Source: Sarcocystis neurona (taxonomy: Eukaryota; Apicomplexa; Conoidasida; Eucoccidiorida; Sarcocystidae). From it: a stretch of 64,000 nt of DNA. The notes below the pieces were generated by a model, which ran no database searches, was not told the origin of the DNA, and saw only the letters and a list, made by a program, of their open reading frames with translations. Shown one piece after another: positions 10,901 to 22,352 of the stretch. The stretch is taken from positions 2,954,469 to 3,018,468 of the forward strand of contig KL647290.1 of assembly GCA_000727475.1 (NCBI GenBank), read 5' to 3'. How positions within the stretch are numbered: position 1 is the stretch's first letter; each line of letters starts with the position of its first letter. The position numbers and the translations under genes are program-made.

Positions 10901-13871
10901 TCTGATGTGCTTCAGGCCGCACGTCATATCTTCTCCCTGCGAAGGCAGCAGCGTCTGTGGCTGTTGCTGTTGCTGCTGCTTCTGCCTTGCGATCCCCGTA
11001 GTCCTCTCCCGTTCTTGTTACCTCCGATACGGAGGCATCTACAGCGACTTGGAACGGCGACGTCTCTGCTGTCGGTACTGCGTCGCCAGCCATTGCAGGG
11101 GGTGCTGCTGTTGCTGCATTAGCAGTAGCTGCAGGTGCTGCGTTGCGAGCAGGCGCCGCCGCTGCTGCTGTCGCTGTTGCTGCTGCGTCTCGCTTGTTGG
11201 CTGCTGCTGCTGCTGCTGTTCCGCCAGTGGCAGACGTTCTCGCAGCAGCAGAAGAGGAGGAGTTCTGCTGAATATGTTTCTCCTCAGCAGAAAGCCACGC
11301 GATGTCCGCGCGCACGCCAGAGGCTTGCTCTTTCTCCAGCTGCTCGGTCTCTTGCTGCTGCGCCCGGAAGCACAACAGCTGCACGGCCTCTTGCATTGTC
11401 ATGCGTGTGTCCTCCATTGTAACAAGGTAAGCGGCTTCTCGTACAACTGCAGCGGGCAGCAGCTGGAAAGGCAGCGGCCGCTCCAGAGCGCCTCCGCCGA
11501 CTAAATGAGTCAGGAGACAGTCACCAGATGAAACAACCGAAGATGCGAGGGGTGGCGGAGAGGAGGAAGTAAAGGAAGATAGGGAGGAAAAAAAAGAGCA
11601 CCAAGAAGATGGAGGAGGAGGAGAAAGCGAAGAAAGGGAAGATGAGAGAGACGACGGAGAAGACGGAGGACGAGACGAAGAGCAACGGGATCCAGAGGGA
11701 GAAGAAGCGGCTGACGAAGACGTGGAAGGAGAGAACAGCGGAGCAGACTCTTCGCTGTTCGAACGAAGAAACCCCGACGCCGTTTGACTTCCTTCGCATG
11801 TGCCAAGAGGCGACGCAATAGCACCAAGTTGCGAAGGCGTGTCACACGCTCTGCGACCAGGGGCAGTGGAAGCGAGACATGTCAGAGCTAGGTCAGTTTG
11901 CAATTGCTTCTCAGGCCCTGTCTGTGTCTCCTGCTGCTTCGACTCCTCTGCAAGAGGCCCACGCTGCTGCTGTAACAGTCGCGACTTCAAGTCTGTCTCC
12001 TGTTGCTGACACTCTCCCGCCTGATATTTTTCTTGTTGCCGCGGTTGATGCAACTGCCGCGGCTGCTGCTGCCACCGTCCCTCCTGTTGCTCACCCCCCT
12101 GCTGCTGCCTTTGCTGCTGCTGCGTTTCCTGCTGCTGCTCCTGGGGCCAGTCCTGCTGCTGTCGCCTCCGCTGTTTCTCCCCTTTCTCCGGCTGCTGCAG
12201 TCGTCGCGGCTGCTGCTCGTCGTCTGCGTGCTGGTGGTGGCGCTCAAGTTGCTGCGCCCGCAGCCCCTGCACGCCCGCAGACGAAAGAACCAAGGACGCG
12301 CATGGCAACGGAGAGGCCGCGGCTGCGCCAACAGACTGCTGTGAATCCGTTCCACGTCGCTGTGTCTCAGCTGCAGCAGCAGAGGAGAGGGCTCCTGCGT
12401 ACTGAACCCGAAGGTACTGTACAAGCAGCAGCTTGAGTTTGAGCAGGCGATACCACGGCGCTCGCACGTAGCTGGAGCCCTCTCTCGCGTTGCGTCGCTG
12501 CTGCAGCAAACTTCTTCCGCCATATTCGCCGTTCCTGGCAGCTACCGCTGCGGCATCTTGCTTGTGCACTGCTGCCGCGTCCTGAACCAGTGCTGCTGCT
12601 GCTGTTACATCGTCTTCACACGCTCCTCTTGCTGGCGCAAAGGGTTGACGGCTGGGACCGTCCCAACCGGAGAGAGACCCTGCTGCGCTGCTGTCCCGCT
12701 CTGGCAACAACGCCGCAGCTGCTTGAAACGAAGCACAGCTGTTCGTTGCTCCTGCAGTGTCCAGCTGCCCTGCTGAAATCTTGGCGGACTTGGTGTTGCG
12801 GCCGCCGCCGCGGCAGACGAGATCATGCAGAAAGAACTCCTCCTGTGCACCGGGTGTGGACGCCGGAGGCAACGGCTCACCACAAATCCCACAGGCCCGT
12901 GAGTCACGTACCTGTCCTTCCCGCTGCTGCTGCTGCCACAGCCATCGCGGCTCTTGCTGCTCACGTTGCAGTGAGGGATGGTGCGGCTGCTGCTGTCGAT
13001 AGTCTACGCGGGGATGGCTAGCAATTCCCCAGCTGTGGAGCCCCGCGTGTTCGGCTAGCCGTCCATATATGCACAGCAGCGTGAAGCAGTACTCTTCCCA
13101 GTTGAAGCAGATGGCAGCTTTTCCTGCGGTTGCTGTACCTTGCGATGCGACTGACGTGGCAGCAGGGAAGCTGCTGCCCGGCCGCCAATAGGCGGAGCAG
13201 CAGCGTGATGACGCTGCACTTTCTCTTCCTGCAGCGAGTGCACCGGAACTCCCAGTGGTTGCAGACGGAGACACGAAGGAGGCCCCACAGCTGCTGCTGC
13301 CGTCTCCCTTTGACGTCGGGAGAACTACACCCTTCACGAAAGGTATGCTACACCCGAGGAAGCCGCTGGGGACTCTGCTTCTCCTCCTGCTCTTGTTGCC
13401 GCTGTCGCGAATGCTACGCATGCCGTCAGCCGTGTTCCTGCGCCTCAGCGTGCTGCTGCTGACCCAGCTGCAGTCCCTCGCATCACTGTTCACGCGGCCG
13501 CTGGTCAGACGGCTGCAGTCGCTTGGCCTGGGATAACCGCAGCTGTTACTTCCGCGAATGCGGACGCTGCACCTGTCCAGAGCGTTGCCGCTGATGTCCC
13601 TGCTGCTGCTCCTCCTCCTCCTGCCGGTGCTCCTGCTGTTGCTCCAGCTGCCGCTGCTGCTGTCCCTGCTGTTCGTGGCCCTCCTGCAGCTGGTCGCTGC
13701 GCCGCTGCTTGTGCTGTTGCAGCTACTGTACCCCCTGCTGTTGTCATTGTTACGCTGTTGCTGAGCAAGCAACTGCATTTGTGTATGGCGTCTGCTGCTG
13801 CGTTTCTTTTCCACCTGCGCGCGCTTCCTGTGCCGCTCTAGTTCGCTGTCTGTGCTTCGATCTTGCCACAT
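7965..13871 (-). CDS. Large repeat-rich protein of unknown function, 1968 codons
   Basis: A single uninterrupted minus-strand frame of 5.9 kb starting with ATG at 13871. Poly-Gln, Ala and Ser runs alternate with ordinary, conserved-looking islands. One island at about residues 255-290 is aromatic (FNWEEYCFTLLCIYG). A CxxC pair in ACGICGEPLPP at about residue 330 is followed by HDLVC, perhaps a metal-binding finger. Leu-rich helical islands lie near residues 780-830 and 1110-1180, and an acidic/basic Arg-Glu-rich tail (about 1560-1960) ends in KRRRRSS. The basic N-terminus (ELERHRKRAQVEKKRSS) could be nuclear targeting. I recognise no family and see no AP2 DNA-binding domain. Ser-rich parts (12.8-13.7 kb) also carry an open Ala frame on the same strand, so introns switching frame are possible. 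Upstream exons may lie at 13.9-15.5 kb. Confidence 0.55.
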   Translation of the reverse strand: MWQDRSTDSELERHRKRAQVEKKRSSRRHTQMQLLAQQQRNNDNSRGYSSCNSTSSGAATSCRRATNSRDSSSGSWSNSRSTGRRRRSSSRDISGNALDRCSVRIRGSNSCGYPRPSDCSRLTSGRVNSDARDCSWVSSSTLRRRNTADGMRSIRDSGNKSRRRSRVPSGFLGCSIPFVKGVVLPTSKGDGSSSCGASFVSPSATTGSSGALAAGRESAASSRCCSAYWRPGSSFPAATSVASQGTATAGKAAICFNWEEYCFTLLCIYGRLAEHAGLHSWGIASHPRVDYRQQQPHHPSLQREQQEPRWLWQQQQREGQVRDSRACGICGEPLPPASTPGAQEEFFLHDLVCRGGGRNTKSAKISAGQLDTAGATNSCASFQAAAALLPERDSSAAGSLSGWDGPSRQPFAPARGACEDDVTAAAALVQDAAAVHKQDAAAVAARNGEYGGRSLLQQRRNAREGSSYVRAPWYRLLKLKLLLVQYLRVQYAGALSSAAAAETQRRGTDSQQSVGAAAASPLPCASLVLSSAGVQGLRAQQLERHHQHADDEQQPRRLQQPEKGEKQRRRQQQDWPQEQQQETQQQQRQQQGGEQQEGRWQQQPRQLHQPRQQEKYQAGECQQQETDLKSRLLQQQRGPLAEESKQQETQTGPEKQLQTDLALTCLASTAPGRRACDTPSQLGAIASPLGTCEGSQTASGFLRSNSEESAPLFSPSTSSSAASSPSGSRCSSSRPPSSPSSLSSSLSSLSPPPPSSWCSFFSSLSSFTSSSPPPLASSVVSSGDCLLTHLVGGGALERPLPFQLLPAAVVREAAYLVTMEDTRMTMQEAVQLLCFRAQQQETEQLEKEQASGVRADIAWLSAEEKHIQQNSSSSAAARTSATGGTAAAAAANKRDAAATATAAAAAPARNAAPAATANAATAAPPAMAGDAVPTAETSPFQVAVDASVSEVTRTGEDYGDRKAEAAATATATDAAAFAGRRYDVRPEAHQTGSTALQSPIEKNWPSSFQDWFASASATPKTAGASQKRNLMDTAGRHLSPVAGGTLALRTESRYPDNYSWPSSAGSTTAGAAPVGVLHQSRMPKRGIDREAWRAELALLQRLQQVKITQQDWMVLLPLLPFHFPFEAFEAKATQEELLQFYSELPRRTPTNARRNGSSSSSLEDRSRHNHTSSSSSYGSACPNSSRSTTADSQAESSIRSTSDGNNSSHEWSTRSLSSNRSGKTALLPVTIGGEGSPPTSAAALLAHHLRETPEESTDPPAPVAAAAAEPVSPSVGCGSLAGGEERATSGHGETVVSTAVEVTGPAAVSRQQVGGVEASRSCSRGEEEQQQRHRESGAAKVTAGAAALQPAPPQQRSRHPVAVEEAAGAAPSLLLRDQQREGRRGFAPLRGSKGDPLQESMAATVDQQQACDLQVDKKSHPVATATPACSGGSKQAGDAEEDLQQQQEEQQRMDHRKKEEEEGGLQQHCQRSKQQKRAAARLTYKEGRIHAVGRGKQRRSWPPLPLLRLFAELVAVLQRRQRERLIDAQVKTLCSIERRDELDTSTSGGKEGPEELSFDEREQVEQFFIKQRKQYGASWQETWIRLLNAAMQQHPFASPAARAAAEDAFLWLAARGEDTGSEAVEEVGEDLREDADRGCSCVRAETGRTQREEEQDGEEGGSLRFLNNERRDEQQAAAAVQDVRIQEDRAGDATREASRRRETAAGTHSEEEVVRDAERKKGEGEGLPEAATGQYAGGRVQAKGDDDPTYRDTVGDAVLLLQAQKDSAHGGREPRRGETKHRIEAAFLRGDKEGNEETNRVKPEESEPLQETGGHSRAKAEVLGEIVEDVREGEEQTQGDASRLTPEATTESRRRAVLQERMGDGRRRRRGGDGEADGGGDGGEGAGALREDSERAEGGAARAARRAQTTHDAKEVQTTEERRRRGRWAVTFGSVQEAVLHAVEGEEERSLPWLEFLYEVSKRRRRSS

Positions 13872-15583
13872 GCTCCTGCGCGGCCATTTGGAGAGACAGG
13901 TGTAGCAGCAGCACGAGAAGGAACTCCGCGGGTGTTGCGGCGCGGGGACAGGCGCTCCTGCAGCAGCGGCAATAGCACCAGCAGCAGCAGGGACAGAGAG
14001 GCACGCGGGACAGAAGCAAAGCTGTTACCAGAGTTGCGCGACTAGAACAAGGAAGCAAAGGCACAGGAACAACGGGGGAGCCGGTGCAGCGGATGGAACA
14101 GCAGCAGACCTTGCAGCAGCAGCAGACGTCGCAACAGCAGCGGCAGCAGCAGCAGCACGCGCAGTAGCGGCGAACAGAGAGGCAGCCAAGGCAGGCGGTC
14201 GGCAGAGGCAAGGTGACCACGTGGAGAATCACGAACTGCGGCAGGAGCAGCGGTAGTCCCAGCAGCAGCAGGAGCAGGCAGAGCAGCATCCGAAGCAGCA
14301 GCAGCACCACACATATTGGCAGCACCGGGAACTATACAGGAGGGCTGTACCTGCACGTGGAAGGAGATAGGAGCAATTGTCTGTAGAGCCACACGACTGT
14401 CGCCGCTGCTGTTCATTTGTTGCTGTTTGCCGCTCCTGCTGCCGCAGGTTCTCGTTCTTCTGACGTCTCTCCTGCTGACTCTCCTGCTGACTCTCCTGCA
14501 GGTGCTGCTTCTGGCGTTCCAGTTGCTGTTCCTTCTTCTGCTTGGTCTCCTCATGCTGCGGCTGCACACGCTTCGCCTGCCCCTCCTGCTGGTGCGGGTG
14601 CCTCTGCCTTGGAGGGGGCCGCGGCAGCCACTTTCTTTCTTGCCTTTGCCATGGTTCCCCTTGCAACGGGTGACACCTCTGCTTCTCCTGCTGCTCGTGT
14701 TGCAGCTCTTTTCTCTGGTGCTGCTTCTGCTCCCCTCGCCAGAGGACAGCTCCAAGAAGTACCCGCTGCCTCCCCCTCCCTGTCAAGGCGCTTTTCACAT
14801 CCCCAGACGCCCCGCTGCGTACTAGAGGAAGCCGCGGAGAGAGAGGCCTGCAGGCAACGAATGTAGATCCCCCTATTGCTGCTGCTGCAGCTGTTGCAGC
14901 GCGGAAGAAGTAGACTAACGCATTCACGCAGCCGTAGTTGCCACCTTGTGCCCGGCAGGGACGCCCCGTAGCAGCAGCAGCAGCAGGAGCAGCAGCTGCT
15001 GCTGCAACTGCTGGAGAATAGAGAGGAGCAGTCTCCGGGAAGGTAACTGCGACGGCTCCCGCAGCAACCTCAGCGGTGGCAGCCCAGACGCACGACAACA
15101 GCAGGAATGTCTTCTTCAGAAAGCCAGCCCTTTGTCGACTGTGCCTGGCGACGAGGCCGGACGTGAGGCAGAAGCAGCAGCGGCGCGGCAGCGAAGCATC
15201 TGTTGCAGATCGAAGCCGCAGCTCAGATGCGCCACCTGTAGCAGCAAAAAAGGAGGGGAAACTTGCAGCAAAGTCTCGACAAAAGCCGCAGAGAGCGAGA
15301 AAGACCGACGGTTGTTGTTTCTGCTGCTGCTGCTGGTGCGCTGCTGCTGCTGCTGCTCGGCATCGGCGAGCGGTGCGACCGTCACAGCAGCAGCCCCAGG
15401 GCCGACGCGGGAGGAGAGTTTTCTTGCCCCGCAGGAGCAGCGCCTCTCTTAGCAGCAGCAACAGACTCTGACAGACCGTGGCGAGTCCAGCGAACGCCTG
15501 AAGGAAGGGAATGACACAAGAGCCAGAACAAAGACAGAAGAAAGACGTGAACGGAGCCAGAAAGAAGGGAGGAGTCACACACG
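13872..15583 (-). other. CAG-rich upstream block with overlapping minus-strand frames
   Basis: Three minus-strand frames are open over hundreds of bases. One (14229-15638) joins a hydrophobic leader-like stretch (FLKKTFLLLSCVWAATAEVA, about 15075-15135) to an Ala-rich part and a Gln/Glu/Lys-rich part (14400-14700). Another (15116-15385) is AEQQQQQ-rich and ends at 15116. A strong-looking acceptor with a pyrimidine tract ending TGCTGCTACAG sits near 15240. These may be 5' exons of the 1968-codon ORF or a separate secreted protein gene. The exon structure cannot be fixed from sequence alone. Plus-strand Leu-rich frames here look like repeat shadows. Confidence 0.3.
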
Positions 15584-15607
15584 TATATATATATATATAT
15601 ATATATA
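15584..15607 (+). repeat. (TA)12 microsatellite
   Basis: An uninterrupted TA run directly upstream of the repeat-rich minus-strand block. It marks the boundary to the repeat-poor segment. Confidence 0.9.
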
Positions 15608-16801
15608 CATTAATAGGCATATATACGTGTGTAGCCATGGGCCTCTACGTAGTATACAGGTCCACCCGTACACATCAGGAGATCAGCAGAGGCCCGTACC
15701 CGCAGATAAGCGTTTTCCTTTCTCCCATTGTATAGGTGGCAACACGTCTTCGTGTGAGGGTCGCAACAGGCGCTTCCCTCTCTCTTTGCAGGTATCTTTA
15801 TGGGCCTATGTACTTTCGTGAATGCGTCGGTGTGCTCGAATGTGGGGCACTTGGTTTTCTTGTATTATCTGTGCTTCCTCCTCGTTGCTCTGCATGCATA
15901 TATATGGACACACATGCGAGGAGGATATACGCGCCCACGTAGGTCTATAGGCAGTAAGTAATCCTGGCAGCTGCACGCGACACAAAGACGTGTAGAGTGC
16001 TGCGGGTGCATCATATACACGCATGTACACACGTTCTGAAAGACGAAGAAGAGAGACGAAACGTATATGTGTAGAGTTTTGTGGGCAGAGACCCCGCTGT
16101 GTGCAGGTACCGCAGATACGAGGAGGTGCCTCCCCACGTGCACGTCTACGCATGCATGCACTTAGCGTATCCATACTAATATAGACGTGCGCATGCATAC
16201 AGCTACACACGCGTGCACCTAACATATACACACGAATATAGACGTGCGCGTGCACAGGGACACACGTGTCAACACGCGGCATACACACACACACACGTAT
16301 AGAGTGTGAACCTCTGTGTCTGCGTGTGTTTCTCTCGAGGCGGCGAGGCAGGAGAGGAAGGGAATTCTTCAACTTCGGAAGGAAACTGCTTGTGTGGCGT
16401 GGGTTTATCTTGGCAGAAAGATGTGCAGCTTGCAACTGCTGGGTCCGGCACACACCTGCATGAAGCCACAGAGCCGCGGCAGCGACTGCGGGCCTCGAAG
16501 ACGGGAAGATGTTGCAGTGCCGCAGAGAAGGGCACAGAGGAAGAAGAATAGGAAGAGGGCGACAACTACAACAGAGACGGTCTTCAGAAAGTTTTCTGCG
16601 CTTGGCAGTGTGCGCAGTCGTTTTCGATACAACTGCTTAATTCAAGGACGCGGGTGACGGACGGACTGCGTCGGCTCTGCATGTCCTCGTGGGAGACACC
16701 AAATTCCGGGAGCATTCGTGTAGGTGGTGAGGTTCCGCGCAGCCGACGAGGTACGAGCGGCGAGGCAGTCAACTAAGAAACGAAACTTTTTTCCTTTCCA
16801 C
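15608..16801. other. Non-coding stretch with ACGTGCG/TACACA-rich repeats
   Basis: No convincing ORF. Between about 16145 and 16265 an imperfect duplication of roughly 60 bases repeats AATATAGACGTGCGC followed by ATGCA/GTGCA words. TGCATGCACTTAG occurs at 16153-16165, as at 2178. The rest is unremarkable. Confidence 0.45.
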
Positions 16802-17077
16802 ATGCTTCCGCTGAGCGAAACGCCTCTGAGAAGACGGGCTGTTCAACGAGTGCCGGCAGAAGCTGCGAGCGACGGAGAGAAAAAGGCCACAGCAGACGAG
16901 AGACGAAAGCTCTACCTTCTCGCGCAGCGCTTTTCTACAGGAGGACTTCTTCGGAAAAGAAAGTCAGCGGAAGAGAAACACCACCCGCAGGGGGATGTAC
17001 GTTTGAAGAGGGACGAAGACGTCAGCAGGGAGCCGAAGGTCACAGAAGAGGAAGGCTGCGGTCACAGCAGAATATAG
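16802..17077 (+). CDS. Candidate ORF, 91 codons, charged
   Basis: From ATG at 16802 the frame reads a highly charged, Lys/Arg/Glu-rich 91-residue protein with a helix-prone middle (ERRKLYLLAQRFSTGGLLRK) and no low-complexity runs. It opens a strongly purine-biased stretch that continues to about 17800 as non-coding sequence, so the ORF could be an effect of that bias. It could also be one exon of a larger gene, since the frame stays open upstream to 16724. No family was recognised. Confidence 0.25.
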   Translation: MLPLSETPLRRRAVQRVPAEAASDGEKKATADERRKLYLLAQRFSTGGLLRKRKSAEEKHHPQGDVRLKRDEDVSREPKVTEEEGCGHSRI

Positions 17078-19002
17078 AGACGAAGGATTGGACGGGTAAA
17101 AGATGTCTCACGCGAAAGACGATGCGACGGAAGATAGGCCTAGGTCACAATGAGAAAGAGCGATGCGAAGGGAGATGAGAAGGAAGAAATTGTACGGAAG
17201 AGTAAAGTTGTATAGAAAGGTGAACTGAGATGGCGCAGAAGAGGAAGAAAAACGAGAAAGGAACAAGAAAGAAGGAGACCGACGTACGAGAGAAAGCAGA
17301 GAAGATCAGACTGGACGGGAGCGACGACGAAAGCAAACACAAAGTGTAAAATACGACTGAGTAGTAAGTCGCGAAGCACTCACGCGCGGACGACGCTTGC
17401 GATGAAAAGTGTGACGCTAGAAAAAGGCAAATGCAGTGAATGCGCGTACAGAAGAAAACCTTTCATGGGCAAACATAACAGGGAAAACGTCGGACACGAG
17501 AGGATACGGTATAAACAGAGAACAGGGAGAGGTTACTATAGGGGAGCCTACTACGACACTAACCTCCACACAAGAACAAGGCGGAAATCGGCGCATGTCT
17601 CGCTGTCCACCGTAGGGGAAGATAGAACTCTAGAGGACGAGTAGAGGGTCCCCGCGGCAAGCATGTAGAGGCCTCTGTATATCGGTTGAAATAGCGACTG
17701 GATAGAAAAGCAGAGAAGAAGCTACGAGAGCGCACGTAGGTCAAAAAAGGAGCTAGTCCACGGCCAAAACGAAGGAAAAAAAGAAGTGGTCTGCCTTTCA
17801 AATTACGACTGAAAGCATTATATCTTCAGCTAGCTAAGAAGTGCGCATAATTGTCCCCTGAACGTTTTGATGTAGAGGTGCCTGACGGAGCGTTGCATCG
17901 TTTGTGTGAAAACGGCGGAGAAGAGTCAAGAAGAGAGGAAGGAGAAGGATATGATGAATTCCTGTGTGCCTGGAAAAAGAATGGAACAGGCTGCTAGCCA
18001 CTGCAGAGTCTTATTTACGAAATGGTCGCAGTCGTTTGCATCTTGTACAGGTGGGGAGAAATAACGAATTGTGTTTGTATACGGACGAACGATTACACAG
18101 AGAAGTGGCCGGTCCAGATGTATGCCTTTAAATCTCACACACACAGACGCACACACAAACACACACATACACACATGTGCACGCCGAAAAAACAGAAGCA
18201 AAAGCGTGCACACGGAGACAGGGCGGCTCGCCGCAGTGCACGTGTGATAGCAAAAAGGAGGTGGCAACCACACCTCCGATATCATTTCAAACTGCGAATT
18301 TACGGCACGGAGCGATGAACGTGTTGCTCTGCTAGAGTAGTTGACGTCGAATTCACCGAATTGCAGTACTACGTCCAGAAAAACTGTACTTAAGAGACTT
18401 CAGCGTGGGGTTCGAGATAGCCATTCATTTGAAGTGACGTTCTGAGACGGACGCATGTCCAAGTACAAGAGATCCAATCAGCACACGGCGAGAAAGCTCG
18501 GCCTACATTCTTCCAAAGATTACCAAATACAGCCTAACACGCTGCAAAGAACTTAACCACACATGCGACGTATATCCGTGTACTGTGTTGTTGTTGGTTG
18601 TACGTGCTACCCGTGCGTTTATTGCATGCGCTTGAGCAGCACGCACACGCAGTGTATAACCGCAGAAGGGATGTAACACGGCAGCAGGACAAGTTCGACT
18701 TACACACGCTACACGAGTAGGACATCATTTATACACACGTACGTGCACACGACTTCGCGTCTGTGCGACAGCATCTTGTTTACATGTCTGAGGACGCATT
18801 TGGACACCGTTTCTCTGCATTTACCCTTAAGTGGATCGGCAACTACAAACGCTTGTACGACTCGCATAAATCGATACAACGCAACAAAGGTGGGTTTAAA
18901 TATGACTGTAGCAGTCGGAGAGGGAGAGCCGTGCTTGTATTCATAGGCGGATTGAGCATGCAATCGTACAACTCATTCCTTAGGGTATAGCTGTGTACAT
19001 AC

Positions 19003-19049
19003 GCATATATATATATATATATATAGATAGATAGATAGATAGATAGATA
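19003..19049 (+). repeat. (AT)n followed by (GATA)n microsatellite
   Basis: About 11 AT units run directly into six GATA units. Confidence 0.9.
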
Positions 19050-19109
19050 CGTTAGAGCAACTCTGCCATGCAGCAGCTGTGACGACGTGCTCTGCTGTGC
19101 ACATGGGAT

Positions 19110-19465
19110 GGATGAGTCGTGCATATATGTCGCGCGCCGGCGTGGAGCTTCACAAAGGAAAGAAAACACAGTAGTCCACAAGCTCGCCCAGGATGAACCT
19201 CTGGAGCTTTTTCATGGCTTGTAGTCACAGAAAAAAAAGATACACTGTGAACAAGGAAGGAGCAGTGAGTTTTATTTGCAGCACGTGTATATTGTGCGAA
19301 GAGCAGCAGGCACCTCCTGCACCACAAGCGCATAGGCCTACAGAAGGTTTTGTTTCCCACTTGACGTAGGACACGAGGCACTGGGTACCCGTATAGCCAG
19401 ACGGATGAGTCGTGCGTGTACGTCGAGCGACGGCATCGAGCTTCACGAAGGAGAAAAGACACAGG
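19110..19465 (+). repeat. Diverged direct repeat of about 62 bp, spacing 293 bp
   Basis: Copies begin GGATGAGTCGTGC at 19110 and 19403. They share GAGCTTCACAAAGGA / GAGCTTCACGAAGGA and end AAACACAG / AAGACACAG. On the minus strand both translate to related peptides ending in THDSS/MHDSS, so they may derive from an old duplicated coding segment. Confidence 0.65.
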
Positions 19466-22352
19466 AGCCCTCATTGTAGAAATTAGTAAGTACATAAGCC
19501 AACGGACTCCGCTAGCTACCGTACTTTCCACAACCAAAAGTACCCGTACTTATTCATGTGTATATAGCTGTACACAAATGGAGGTGTATGTCAGTTGGTA
19601 CTTTTTTAACATGTAACACAGCGGCCCTATTAGAGTGTACTTACGTACGTATAGAGTGACTGGTAAAGCGAAGCAGAGACGCAGAAACGTCCGTTCCGAA
19701 GATGGCACTTCTAAAGTGCCAGCGAGTACACACGCGTGCGCCTTACGCCTGGTGTTACTTCTTGCAGAGTGTTTGGTAGGGATGATTGGGATTTCCAATC
19801 AGAATATGCATTGTTGTGACCTTTCGCAGGCTACCCCTAAGTGTACGGATAAACAACGCGATAGACACGTCTACGTGGTCTGGTAAATATGCCGACGTGT
19901 GCGCATTTTTTGCACAGATTTCTCGATGTTCAGCTGCGCTCACCCGCTGCGGGCCCGCCTGTGAAAAGGCAACAAAGAGGACTGGTACGTCAACGATGGA
20001 ATCACTTCAACCGAAGTAGTCCCTGCTGTCCAAGCTTCCTCGTACTCTTCATATGAGGTCCATTAGTGTGTACGTTCAGATGAGATACTCTTCATTCCTT
20101 TATATATCTCTATGCAGTGTCGTCGAATCTTTGCAGGAGCATCAGAAGCTGACAGCGCGTCGTGCGCTAACGTGGCAGCGTAGTATTCGTTCCGATCCAT
20201 GATACAAAGGTGATGACGTACGTGCGCAGGCGACGCGCATAACTCTTCTTCTCCTGTCCCTTCCGAGGTCCATTCTGTCTCCACCGAAACTTTATAGTCT
20301 GTTTAACGTGATGTCGTGCGTCGGTAAATTGGCTCTGACGTTTATGGCGGCCTGCTGTTGATCATGTGAGAATCTACTCAGCCGCAAATCTGTCAGCTCA
20401 ATTCGTATATATAACACGTGACCTTTTAGTAGCTCAGAAGGAGTGCGGTCTTCATTCAGGCCCCTCCGCCTGCTTCAGGACTGACTCAACGATATTAACA
20501 GCTACAACTGTTCCTCCCCTCACAGACGCAGTGATGCCCAAAGTACTGGAGGCGATCCCCTAGCACCTCCCGTAGTAAAAAGGGAAATAATCACGCAGAG
20601 CCCTACACACCTGTGGCGTTTAGGTGAATTGATTGAGGAAGAAGACTCCAGACTTCCGTTCTAAGCTCAACAGTAATACTAGCGTGAAAGCCTATCTGAC
20701 TAGCAGACCCATTCTGTCGTAGTGTGCACTGTCCTTAGCTGTAGTGAAGTGAGCGGTCTGCCGGATTTTATACTACCAGAGTCGGTGTTGTAGTCACAGT
20801 GAAGCTGACTTTAATGAATGATAGCGACTCCTTACTGCTTGCCGTGAAGCACGTGCTGTATTGCAGTTGGCAGCTGGATTCGTCTCCTGAGGGTCAAGCG
20901 GCATTCTGCAGCGCGAGGATACATCTTGCGGTCACCAGCGAGATACCCCATTGACTGGCACAGAGCCACGTCGTACTACGCGAACAACGAACGATTCAGC
21001 GACTTACGCATAACATTCACCTTTATGCGTCGTAGACTTCGAGAAACAGAGTAGTCAGTGTTCCGCAGAACGACCTTGAGACGTGCGGTTGCTTGCGCTT
21101 GTATAGCGGAGCAAATAGTCAAGTGGGTGTTCATGCGCCGACGTCTGGCTGGTCCCCACGTATATGCGTCGTACGGAGCTCCACGACAGCACGCCACCTG
21201 AGGGAGAACAATTAGTGCCCCTGCACGAGGTCCCCGTTACTATTAGTCCCACAACTCCAAACAGAAAGTACGGTTTTACTCCGGTTGATCTGTCATCGTT
21301 TCTGGCGACGACACGATTTCCACTCTGGTTGACTTCCTTTCCCGAGCCTGCCGCGATAAGAACGTACCCCCAAAGTGGCGTCTTCTGGTTTGATGTGGAT
21401 TACAGTAGACTACCTTTCGTTATTGGCTTACTCACACGTCAAGCCACGCATTGTACGCTGTCTCGCGCTTGAAACGCAGTAACTGAAGCCGTGGACGCAT
21501 TCTACGGAGGTACATCCGTGTACGCATATACTCGCATTTATATCGCTACGTCCACTGTCCTAGTAAGTGCTCATGATAAATGCCTTGTGGTGCAGAGAAG
21601 ATTTCGGTGTCCCAGATAAAGAGTGACAATGGGAGAGGCTTGCACAATTGGCTCCTTTTTTTGAATTACATCCACATCACCGGCAGGGCATCAGTATGTA
21701 TTACCTACCACGTATAGAGACTTGAATTGCCACTTCCCTCGGTCCTCGTGTGTCGAATACTCACAGATGTGAGACCGGAGCCTATCTTTATAAAAATCCA
21801 CAGTTTCGTCTGTAAATCTGCATAAACACTTTGTCTACACAGTTGCGTGCATACTCCGAGGACGAAGACGCGCTTCGTAGTGGGTACGTGGCAACGGGGT
21901 GCGCCGGGGACTCCTACAAGAGAAAGCCACGCTATTTGCTGCATGCGTGTCGTAGGATACGGCTTTGCGCCCACGCCGCAAGGCACGCGAAATATTGAAC
22001 GCGGAACGGGAATATTAAAGGTGGTGTTGCTGTAACTTAGGAGTTCGCTTGACTGCTAAGAGGCTCCCCGTGACGTCATGCATTTTTCTGTTTGCAACAG
22101 TCTGTGCAACTCTGCTTCCGTTGAATGAAATACGTTTTCTCACTCTCCTTGTTGTGTGTCTTCTGCTTCCGCAAGGCGGGGTTGACCCCTGAGGGAGACT
22201 ACGAACAGTTTTCCCTCCACTTTGAGGAGAAAGGCCGTTCGGTTTCGCGTCTCTCGAAACAATTGTGCTCCATACTCGGCCTCGATTAAGTTCTGGCTAG
22301 AAAGAAACCTTACGTGACTATGTTCCCACTCTGCCCTGGCGGTTCGGGTGTT

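Noticed and set aside
14316..14825. Leu-rich plus-strand frame resembling a membrane protein
   Set aside because: The Leu runs come from CTG repeats, and the opposite strand is a typical Gln-rich coccidian frame.
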